A stretch of DNA of 64,000 bases from NCBI RefSeq assembly GCF_001613345.1, contig NZ_BDCE01000046.1, forward strand, positions 62,001-126,000, in the 5' to 3' direction. The position numbers were made by a program, and so were the translations under genes. The notes under the pieces are model-generated. The model saw nothing but the letters and a program-made list of their open reading frames with translations, had not been told where the DNA came from and searched no databases. Positions within the stretch are counted from its first letter, which is position 1, and each line of letters opens with the position of its first letter. This DNA comes from Nocardia uniformis NBRC 13702. Lineage in GTDB: Bacteria; Actinomycetota; Actinomycetes; Mycobacteriales; Mycobacteriaceae. Below are positions 8,255 to 16,700 of this stretch, piece by piece.

Positions 8255-9802
8255 ATGAAGGGAAGCAAGGTGGTTCGGGATAGTGATGCGCTCGACCGGT
8301 TGAAAGCGTTGCCAGTCCAACATGACCTAAGGCCGCACCAGGCTCAGCTGATTGCCCGGGTCGAGCATGCGATAGCCTCGGGAACTCGCACCTTGACGGT
8401 GTACATGCCACCAGGCACGGGAAAGGCCAGAACAGCATTTCGGCTGATCGACCGACTCGGGGAATCCGGAGTAGCCAATCGAGTCTTGTATCTCGCTCGC
8501 GCCAGAGCAATGGCGCTCCAAGCCGTCGATGTGGCACGGCGGTTCACCGGGCCAGGGAATAGCAACTACCTGAGTAGGTGTCGGATACTTTCCGGAGCTG
8601 AGGGACTTGCCTCGACTGCTTCGATTCATGAGGAGGATCGAACCTCTGAATTGCTCTGTGTCTCGTCGCTTTTCGAATTGAATCGATCTATCGCAGATGG
8701 CCAATCGAACGAGAGCCGTGATTTCGACTCAAGGACGCTGGATTCGGGTGACATGTTCGATCTCGTCGTCGTAGATGAATGGAGCGGTGATGAATTCGCT
8801 GGATACGATCGCGTCGCCGGATTCTTGGATAACATGACCGATGTAGTCATCGTGCGATTCGCTACATCGTCTGGTGCTTCGATAGAGGATCGAGAATTCG
8901 AGTACACATTCGATCAAGCACTGGCAGAAAGCGTCGTCGTCGATCACCGATCTATCCGAGCCCTGCCGTCGTTCGGCTGGGGTAAGAAAGCCCCGGTCAC
9001 CGACGGAAGAATCTTCATTGTCTGCGCAGACGAGGACCGGCCGGAGGGTTCTCAACTCCACTCCGAAGTGCTCAATTCGGGCTTCGATTCTAGAATCTAC
9101 TTTGCTAGCACGGCTAGCGTGGATGATCCTGTTGCCGAGGTTCAGTTCGAGATGCGGAAGGGCGACATTGTCATATATTGCCTGTCGCCGAACAGTGTCG
9201 ATGACCCGCGCCTGCAGGGTGATTTGGACAGACTCTTTGCGCGCCGTGGTACCACTCTATTATTTGCAATTCTCAAGCCATGCGCTATACCTCAATCGCT
9301 CTCTGGTCACGCCGTGGTCGACGCGACCGACAGCCTTGATGGGGTGGTCAACACCTTGAAATGGGTTGATATCGTCGACCTGCCTGACCTTCGACCAACG
9401 GAATTCTCTAACCTAATAGGCGAGTTGCTGTTGCGAATAGGGTTTTCGCTGAAAAAGCAGCCTGAATACTTCGACACAGGAATCGACTTCCGTGGCGTCT
9501 ATCACGATCGCCTCGGGCTCTCCGATCCAACCGAGTACGTCATTCAGGTGAAGTACGGACAGAGCGACCGAATCTCGGTTCGAGACCTCTGGATGGCCGC
9601 AGATAGTGCACGCAATACGGCCGCACATATACTGCTAGTTACCAATTTTCAATTGACGAGCCTGGCAATGGCCAGCCTTGTTGATGCCAATAGTCAGCAT
9701 GCGAAACTGCGCGTATTCGATGGCTTGCGAATCAAGAACTTGCTGCTGAACGAGCCTGACCTCGTGGCGAAATATTTCCCAGCGAGCGAGGTTGGTCGGT
9801 GA
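8255..9802 (+). CDS. Helicase-lobe/TIR-like/Mrr-like nuclease fusion
   Basis: A 515-residue protein that I cannot match to a named family. Residues 20-240 look like the first RecA lobe of a type I/III restriction helicase: Walker A PPGTGKA (52-58), then VVVDEWSGDE (171-180) in place of a DEAH box, then FEYTFDQALAESVV, which resembles the strand after motif III. No second helicase lobe follows. Residues 250-372 read like a TIR fold (RIFIVCADED; DIVIYCLSPNSVDDPRLQ), with Asp where the NADase Glu usually sits. Residues 380-510 look like an Mrr-type nuclease (GID at 409-411, QVK at 431-433). The start may instead be GTG 8270, which has AAGGGA upstream. Base composition is more AT-rich than its neighbours, suggesting transfer. 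All domain calls are by eye. Confidence 0.72.
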   Translation: MKGSKVVRDSDALDRLKALPVQHDLRPHQAQLIARVEHAIASGTRTLTVYMPPGTGKARTAFRLIDRLGESGVANRVLYLARARAMALQAVDVARRFTGPGNSNYLSRCRILSGAEGLASTASIHEEDRTSELLCVSSLFELNRSIADGQSNESRDFDSRTLDSGDMFDLVVVDEWSGDEFAGYDRVAGFLDNMTDVVIVRFATSSGASIEDREFEYTFDQALAESVVVDHRSIRALPSFGWGKKAPVTDGRIFIVCADEDRPEGSQLHSEVLNSGFDSRIYFASTASVDDPVAEVQFEMRKGDIVIYCLSPNSVDDPRLQGDLDRLFARRGTTLLFAILKPCAIPQSLSGHAVVDATDSLDGVVNTLKWVDIVDLPDLRPTEFSNLIGELLLRIGFSLKKQPEYFDTGIDFRGVYHDRLGLSDPTEYVIQVKYGQSDRISVRDLWMAADSARNTAAHILLVTNFQLTSLAMASLVDANSQHAKLRVFDGLRIKNLLLNEPDLVAKYFPASEVGR

Positions 9803-10359
9803 CCATTCTGGGAGGGGCTCGAATCGACGTACCCGGGATCCGTCGACGTCTCACCACATGCCCTGCGGGGAGGCTGGGGTGGCAGGAGTATGAAAATGTT
9901 GGAGTACAGGCGTTGACGTATCTGCTGGTCCCCCCGCTCTCGCGCCCGCAGGTCCAAGCCAAAACCCTGTCAGGAATAGATCGTCGCGACGCCATTTTTC
10001 CGAACCGGATAACAGATTCAAGGAGTCCATGGGGCCTTCTCTACCAGGAGCTAAAAGCAAGACTCATCCTAGTGGAGTTCAAGAACTACGACCGAATCGA
10101 AATCGGAAAAGACGAAGTCGACCAGACTCGAAATTACATGAAGACTGCAATGGGAAGATTGGCCATCGTTTGCTGCAATAAATTGCCTTCCGATGCCGCA
10201 TTGAGACGTCGAAACATTGTATTTTCTGACGAAGGTAAGGTGATATTGTTTCTGACAACTAGCCACTTATTAGAGATGATCGACATGAAGGAACGCGGAG
10301 AGGATCCATCCGAATTCATTATCGACAGCTATGAAACATTCCTCATTCAACATGAGTGA
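9799..10359 (+). CDS. PD-(D/E)XK-like nuclease partner
   Basis: A 186-residue protein whose GTG start overlaps the stop of the preceding gene by 4 bp (GTGA), so translation is coupled. The centre shows a restriction-nuclease signature: SGIDRRDAIFPN (Asp61/Asp64), then LILVEFKNYD with Glu93 and Lys95, then EVDQTRNY, a helix typical of this fold. The C-terminal half is alpha/beta without a recognisable extra domain. It probably forms a complex with, or acts beside, the helicase/TIR-like/nuclease protein; function and family name are not known to me. It shares the AT-richer codon use of its partner. Confidence 0.72.
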   Translation: MTILGGARIDVPGIRRRLTTCPAGRLGWQEYENVGVQALTYLLVPPLSRPQVQAKTLSGIDRRDAIFPNRITDSRSPWGLLYQELKARLILVEFKNYDRIEIGKDEVDQTRNYMKTAMGRLAIVCCNKLPSDAALRRRNIVFSDEGKVILFLTTSHLLEMIDMKERGEDPSEFIIDSYETFLIQHE

Positions 10360-11091
10360 GGACGTAGCGCAACGCTATGGTTCGTAAATCCGGTTACGCG
10401 CGCTGGCTTGTGGCACTACTACTTGTTTGACGGAGAAGTTGCGCGAGTACACCAGGTGTGCGAGTGATGGATCGAACTGTTGGAGGGGAACGAGGCGCCC
10501 ACCCCCCATAGCGGTTAGGCATCTCCGTCAGGCCGAATGCCGTTGCGGCCCCCGATGTTAGCGATCGTCATCGGTGGTGCGGCCTGGCAGGGTGCAGTGC
10601 GCGTTGTGGGTGCCACGCGCCACAAGGTCCTCTGCGCCGACAATCCAGTCAGCCTGATGTCGACCCGCGACCGCGATCAAGTGATGGTTGGCTCAGAGTG
10701 TGCAGGCCGCCACTCTGGAAACCTCAATAGTCGCCGGACCGGTGGTGTGTCCGTCGCGCAACCTCCATTTCAGCAGAAATCCGCAGTTCACACGGGTCCG
10801 GGATGTTGTGGATGCTGTACGTGCCGCCCCGGGAGATGGACGCCTCCGGCGTCGAGGTGATTTACTGGTATCACCGTGCCGTGCAGCGGCTTTGGGTGTT
10901 TTGTGATCAGTCTGGCCCGTAGGTGGAATCGACTGCGGCGCTGATCGAACGCATAAGTGTCGGGGTGAAGCGATCGACTGGTGGGAACGTGGCAGCCAGA
11001 CTCAGCACTGAGCATCCGCAGTGGGTACCGGGTCCGGACCGCGTGTACGACATCGTCGTTGAAGCGTGAATCCCTGCTGGAATCGGCTGGA
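10360..11091. other. Gap, mostly non-coding
   Basis: About 730 bases. The only suggestive frame is 10803-10922 on the plus strand (39 codons, containing GVEVIYWYHRAVQRLW), too short and without a clear ribosome binding site to be called. The AT-rich character of the nuclease operon ends here and ordinary high-GC sequence resumes. Confidence 0.35.
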
Positions 11092-11799
11092 TTACACCTC
11101 GTTTCGGAGCTGACGTATGTTGTCCTCCAGCGCCGCTCGAAGTTCGTCGGGGTCGCCGCCATCATAAGGAACAGTGCCGCTATCGAGGCGATGGATGCCC
11201 CTGGCGAGTTCACGGATCGTGCGATGGATGAGTGCCTCCGGCACAGCGACCATTCCGGGGAGGCTGCTGGAGCGCTCGGTCATGATTCCCCAGGTGCAGA
11301 TCAGTGCGATCGCTTGGTGCATGGTGTCCGCAGCGTTCTCGTCGAGATTGGGCAGGTCTGCCGTGGCCGCGAGTTCAGCGACGATCGCCAGGCCGGCACT
11401 GGTGCGCCCGGCGATGGCGGTCGGCACCGTATGGGTTGGCGGCAGGGTCAATAGATCGGAACCCGGCTTCTCCGCTTCGAGAACAGTCGACATCCGGCGT
11501 GCCATCTCGCGGATCGTGTGGTCGTCGAACTCGCGCTGGGCTGTGGCCTCGCTGACCCTCAGGGTCGCGGCGACAGCGCTGACACGCATCTCGATCTCGT
11601 GCCTGACGGGGTCGCGCGAGCAGGTGAGGCCGAGGTGGCGGGACTCGTCCAGGAAAACGTCAACTCTGCCGTCCAGCCACGTCTTTCGAGGACTCACGGG
11701 CCACAGTGTGCCAGAGCGACAGCGAAAGCTGTCGGACTCAGGGTCAGCGAATGGGCTCGGCGTGGAGTGGTCGACAATATCCAAGGTTGGGGCGCGCAT
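11092..11799 (-). CDS. Hypothetical protein with helical C-terminal half
   Basis: A 235-residue protein not recognised. The centre (VSAVAATLRVSEATAQREFD) resembles a helix-turn-helix, and the C-terminal 120 residues are predicted helical with a hydrophobic stretch (AIALICTWGIMTE). The start at 11799 has no clear Shine-Dalgarno sequence; an internal Met at residue 71 is a possible alternative. It is divergent from the small gene beginning at 11918. Confidence 0.55.
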   Translation of the reverse strand: MRAPTLDIVDHSTPSPFADPESDSFRCRSGTLWPVSPRKTWLDGRVDVFLDESRHLGLTCSRDPVRHEIEMRVSAVAATLRVSEATAQREFDDHTIREMARRMSTVLEAEKPGSDLLTLPPTHTVPTAIAGRTSAGLAIVAELAATADLPNLDENAADTMHQAIALICTWGIMTERSSSLPGMVAVPEALIHRTIRELARGIHRLDSGTVPYDGGDPDELRAALEDNIRQLRNEV

Positions 11800-11917
11800 T
11801 ATGCCCAGTTGTGGCGGCTGGGCGTCGTTCCCAGCGGCCAGGACCGGACACGCGTAATGACGGCTGTTTCATCCTGGCCCGTCGTCGCGAGTGTTCGTGG
11901 TGGTGTACTTCTCGGCT

Positions 11918-12313
11918 ATGACCGATGCGGAGCCGGCCTGGCTGCCCTGCGCGCGGGCGGCGCTAGGTGAGGCGATCGCAGGCGACCACGTGCAAGCGGC
12001 GCGCCATATTGTGCGGATGATCAACGTCGACGATGTTGGCACCGCGCTGATCGGTGCGCCGCTGATGTGGATCGACACTCTCTTCACCACGGTCGGTCGC
12101 CCGCCGACACCAACGTATGTGCCGGTGTTCGTCGCCGGTGCCAGCCCGGACCAGTTGTGGGCGTTGCGGATGGTGGCCGCCCGCGCGAACGGCGATATGG
12201 ATGCCGCACGAAAACTGTTCGCTGAGGCCGCATCCGCAGACAGCGACTACCTCACTGAGCGGTTGATGGCTCTACTCGCGCTGGTGGCCATGAAGCTGGG
12301 CGGAAGACTTTAG
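11918..12313 (+). CDS. Small hypothetical helical protein
   Basis: A protein of 131 residues beginning MTDAEPAWLPCARAALGEAI. It is Ala-rich and helical throughout (ANGDMDAARKLFAEAASADS), resembling small actinobacterial repeat-type helical proteins of unknown role. An upstream GTG at 11891 would add nine residues, but the ATG gives the more typical N-terminus. Divergent from the gene at 11092 and convergent with the SMI1/KNR4 gene. Confidence 0.55.
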   Translation: MTDAEPAWLPCARAALGEAIAGDHVQAARHIVRMINVDDVGTALIGAPLMWIDTLFTTVGRPPTPTYVPVFVAGASPDQLWALRMVAARANGDMDAARKLFAEAASADSDYLTERLMALLALVAMKLGGRL

Positions 12314-12423
12314 CGGGGCGCGTCCTCCAGCAAACGGTCACTCTGACGTCGAGACCGCGCTGCTGATCCTGAGTCAGCACCACATCCGTGCCGTCGGCGA
12401 TATCAGCGGTGACTGTTCCCAGA

Positions 12424-13602
12424 TCATGCGTCCCGTTCGGTGTTCGATGGGCGATTGGCGATGCCCAAGCCCCGAAGGCGATCGCAAACGGTGAGTAGGT
12501 GTTCGCGGACGGTGCCGTAGGAGATGGCATAGCCGGGGAAGGCTCCGGGGATGAAGGCGTCGTCGAGCAGTTCGCGCACCATGCCGGTACCGGTGTCGAT
12601 TCCGTAGACGCGTCCCTCGTGTACGGAGAACGGGACGGCGGGGACGCGAAGAATGCGTTCGCGCACCGGAGGTTTCGGCGGTGGTCGATGCCCACCTGTG
12701 CGGGTCGCTTCGCCGGCGAGGCCGCCGAAGTAGTCGTCTTCGATGTGCTGGGCGTGGGTGAGGGCGTTGTGCCAATGGGTGCCGTCACCGAGGTCGTCGA
12801 CGGCGAGCACGCGGCCGAGCATCGGTTCCGGGGTGGAGAGGCCGTCGGTGATCGACAGCAGTTCCCGATGCTCGGGATGTAGGGCTCCGGCGAGGTCGCG
12901 GTCGAGTGCGTCCAGACGCGCCGGGTCCGCGCCGCGGTTGGGCTGTACGGGCTGGTCGGGGTAGGCGTGGACGCTCAGGTCGACGAGTTTGGCGATGATG
13001 TCGGTGAGGGTGGGTGGATCGATGCGGATGTCGCGGTCCCAGGTCTCCGAGTGGGGGCCGAGCACTGCCTCGTCGGTCAGTCGGACGATGAACCGGAGCT
13101 CTGCCATCAGGTAGGAGTGCAGGTCGCCCCAGATGCCGCCGCCGAAGTCGACGTAGAGGGAGAAGATCGATCCCGCTGGGCCTTGGGCGGTGTCGCGGAG
13201 AAGCAGGCACAGACGGTCGGCGATCGGCAGGTAGCTGCTGGCGTAGTCGTCGGGGATGCCGAGTCGTCGTGCGGTGTCGGGTCCGATGTCATCGACGAAC
13301 CAGTGCAGCGATTCGACAGCTTCGTCCCAGCGCGGCCCGATACCGAGGTCACCGGTTCCGAGGAGATCGGTGCAGAGGTCGTACCGGTTCCAGCCGTCGG
13401 CGATGGACAGGAATTCGCGATACTGCGGGTCCAATCGGAAACCGAGCCGGTCCTCGGCATCTCGAAGCTGCTGCTCGGTAGCGCCAGGATTCGGCAGGGT
13501 CAGCGGATACCGCTCAGGATTGAGGCGCGCCCTGCGGCGATGTTGCTCGAGAAGGAGATCGAGGAATTCGCGCCAAGTGCGGCCTCCGACCGGTTCTGCC
13601 AC
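12424..13602 (-). CDS. SMI1/KNR4 family protein
   Basis: A protein of 392 residues with an N-terminal SMI1/KNR4 (SUKH) domain: YPLTLPNPGATEQQLRDAE, LGFRLDPQYREFLSIADGW and a following beta-rich section. A second region from about residue 215 (HPEHRELLSITDGLSTPEP) looks like a second, degenerate copy. SUKH proteins often serve as immunity proteins to secreted toxins, but no toxin partner is seen here. The start is taken at GTG 13602 because AAGGAGG lies just in front of it; the ATG at 13617 would place that ribosome site inside the gene. Confidence 0.75.
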   Translation of the reverse strand: MAEPVGGRTWREFLDLLLEQHRRRARLNPERYPLTLPNPGATEQQLRDAEDRLGFRLDPQYREFLSIADGWNRYDLCTDLLGTGDLGIGPRWDEAVESLHWFVDDIGPDTARRLGIPDDYASSYLPIADRLCLLLRDTAQGPAGSIFSLYVDFGGGIWGDLHSYLMAELRFIVRLTDEAVLGPHSETWDRDIRIDPPTLTDIIAKLVDLSVHAYPDQPVQPNRGADPARLDALDRDLAGALHPEHRELLSITDGLSTPEPMLGRVLAVDDLGDGTHWHNALTHAQHIEDDYFGGLAGEATRTGGHRPPPKPPVRERILRVPAVPFSVHEGRVYGIDTGTGMVRELLDDAFIPGAFPGYAISYGTVREHLLTVCDRLRGLGIANRPSNTERDA

Positions 13603-13701
13603 GGTGCCTCCTTGCATAGTCGCAGGAACTTCACCTCAAACCCTAGTGCGGCAACTTTCCTGCAAACTTCAATGGGGGAACTCATTCGCGACCTGCGGCA
13701 A

Positions 13702-16700
13702 TCACATACCGCGACGACGTGGTCGCCGGGCAGCACTGGCAGGTTGGATGCGACGGCGCGCCGACACGGCGGTCTTTCGGGGAGCCGGTGAACGCGGCGC
13801 GGGGGTGGTTGGGGGTGCGGGTGGGGACGTTGCAGATCCCGAGATAGCGCTGCGGTGGCGCGACTGGGCCTCTGTGATTCGAGTGCGGAGTTCGCGGGCG
13901 AAGTCGGCCAGATTGTCGTCGCGGCCGGGGTAATTGGGTATCGGCCGGAACTGGGCGGTGTAGGGCAGGTCGATCAGCGCGCGAAACTCCCGGTTCTGGG
14001 GTTCGGGGTTGGGGGTGTGGTCGAGGATCCAGGCGCCGGTGTAGTGGTGGTCGTGTGCGGTGTCGGCGAGGCGGAAACGGCGGGTTTTCGGTGTGGGTTG
14101 TGGGTCTGGGAGGTGGTCGAGGATCCAGATATCTGCGCGGTCGCGGAGTTCTCGTGCTGTGTCGGGGACGAGCAGGAGCGAGGCGCCTAGGTCGTTGCCG
14201 TTGTCGGTAGCGATCGCGGCGATCAAGGCAGTGGTGTCGAGGCGGTGGGCGGCGGCGAGGGCGATGGTGTCCAGCAGGGCATTCCAGTGTCGGGAGTTGG
14301 CGGCTAATCGGTACAGGACCGCCGGCATCGCGCGGTAGAGCGTGCGCTCTGTGTGGGTGTCGGCGAGTTGTTTGACGTAGGTGTGGTAGTCAGCGTGCAT
14401 ACGGGCCAGACGCTCGGCGCTGACCGGCGTGGGCTGACTGCGGGCGTCGGCTTCTTGTACAAGCTCTGGCTCGGTGGTGAGGGTCTCGATGGCGTTGATC
14501 CGCGTGATGAACGCGGTTGAGTCGTAACTATCGGTAGCGGTAAGGGTTTCGGCTTGGCCGAGAACGGTGGTGGGGTGGTGGAGCCGTTGACTTTCTTTGG
14601 GGTCCGGGAGATTGCGGGCCGCGACTGGCGGCAGCTTCTGACGATTCTCGGTGTCGGGCAGGGTGGTGTCGGCGGTGGGGCCGAGGAGTCGTCGTCGCAG
14701 TTCGCGGGCGTAGTCGACAAGTTCGGTGTCCACACCAGACCACGGGGTGGGTACCGGAAGGTAGGGGCCTGGGTACGGGGCGTCACGCAAGGCGCGGAAC
14801 CGTTGTGCGGCGGGCGTGGTGAGGACGGGAAGAGTGTTGAGGCGATCAATGGTGTCGGTGAGGGCATGGCCGTGTGTGGTGGTGAGGGTTTCGAGGGGCG
14901 CGACGGTGATCGGGTTGGGGATGGGCGCGAGGCGTTGTTGGATCCAGCGGTCGGCGCGGCCGCGCAGGACTGCGGCGGTGTCGTGGGCAGTGACCAGGGA
15001 TTCGCCGAGGTCCTCGTAGTTGTTGGTGGCGATACTGGCAACCAGCTCTGCGGTGTCGAGGCGGTGGGCGTCGGCGAGAGCGATCGTGTCGAGCAGATCC
15101 TGGTAGGTCGGTGACTGTTTCGCGTCGTGGAAGAACATGACCGGCAACGCGCGGGTGAGCAGATACTCGGCGCGGGCGTCGGCGAGAAGCTGGTAGGCGT
15201 GGTGGTAGCTGGCGTGGATGCGGCGGTCGGCGGCGGCTTGCTCGGCGCGCATGATGTCGATGGCGGAGCGGTTGTCGTCCTCGCGGGCCAGCACGCGGGC
15301 GAAGCAGCGGAGCGGTTCTTGCGGGTCGTCGGGTTGCTGGTCGCCGGAGATGTCGACGAGGGCGTCGGTGGCCACATAGAGGCGATTGAGTTCCGATCCA
15401 CGGGTCAACCCGACATAGGCCAGGGCTCGGCCGAGGACGTCGTTGAGCAGCAGATAGGCGCGTCGGACGGTGATGCCCTGAGCGCGATGGACGGTAGTGG
15501 CGTAGCCGAGCTCGACGTGTTCGCCGAGGTAGTCCGGCGGCAGCAGCACACAACCGCGGTGGTTGGTGCCGGTGACGGTGATCGAGCCATCGGTGTGGAC
15601 GCGGCGGACGCGCCACAGATCGCCGTTGTTCACCTGGCTACCTTCCCGCTGTCCGCCGATGATCTTCAGGAGCGGGTTGTTGGCGCGAGTGACGACGATG
15701 TCGCCGGGGAATCCGGAATGCCCGTCGGACAACAGAATCCGACCGAAATCGGTGCGGACCCGTCCTGTACTGATGTGGGCGGCCTGGGTGGCGGCGTTGA
15801 GCGCGGAGACGTCTTTGAGGGTGGCCGCGATCATGACTGAGGAGATTCCGGCGTCGGCATCGGCCAGATGAGCGGTGAGGATCGCGTCGCGAAGTTGATC
15901 GCTCATGCCGTGGGTGATGCGGCCGTGGTCCTGGTAGAACTCCCACGCATCCTTCACTTTTCCGGCGCGGACGGCGAGGGTGGCTTCGGCTTCTGCCGGG
16001 TCGTCGAAGCGCACGAGCTCGGTCAGCTGTGGTGCGCGGGTAGCTCGGGCGATGGTGCGGATGATGCCGCCGGATTCGACGGCGGAGAGTTGTTCGGGGT
16101 CGCCGACGCCGCGGATGATCGCGCCGTGGGTGGCGGCTACCTGCCGGAGTGCGTCGAGGTCGAAGGTGGCCGCCATGGCGGCCTCGTCCACCAAAAGCAT
16201 TGTCCCAGGCGTCAATCCGGTGGGCACGCCGAAGCGGATCTGTGCGAGGAGTTTGTGCAGAGTGCGGGCCGGGGTGTGCAGGCTGGCGCCGAGTTCGCGG
16301 GCGGCCGACGCCGATGGCGCGAGTGCGATGACGGTGCGCCCGGACGCCTGCCATGCCTCGGCGACGGCTTTCATGGCGGTGGTTTTGCCCGAGCCGGCCG
16401 GTCCCACCGCGACCGCGAACTGTGTGTCGATGGTGCACAGGTAGCGGGCGATCGCTTTCTGGCCGGGGTTGAGGTGACGGGATTCGCGGGCTTGGACTCG
16501 TGTGATCGCCGTGTCCACATCGCGAGTGGAGACTGATTCGGTGGTGGGGGTGTGGGCGGCGTCGAGCAGGCGGGTTTCGGCGTCGAGGACCGCGGTGGAG
16601 GTGTAGCGGATGGAGCCGGTGGTGGTGAAGATGTTCTCTCCGGACGCGCGCGCCATCGCGGCCGGGACCGGGTCCGGGTCGATGCTCAGCTGGATCGAAT

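Noticed and set aside
8255..9802. Calling the first operon gene a complete type III restriction (Res) subunit
   Set aside because: Only the first RecA lobe is visible; there is no second helicase lobe, and residues 250-372 have a different fold pattern.
6298..11091. A left attachment site (copy of the tRNA-Leu 3' end) in the gene-poor gaps
   Set aside because: No stretch resembling the GGGGGTTCAAGTCCC T-arm sequence or its complement was seen; not reported as a feature.
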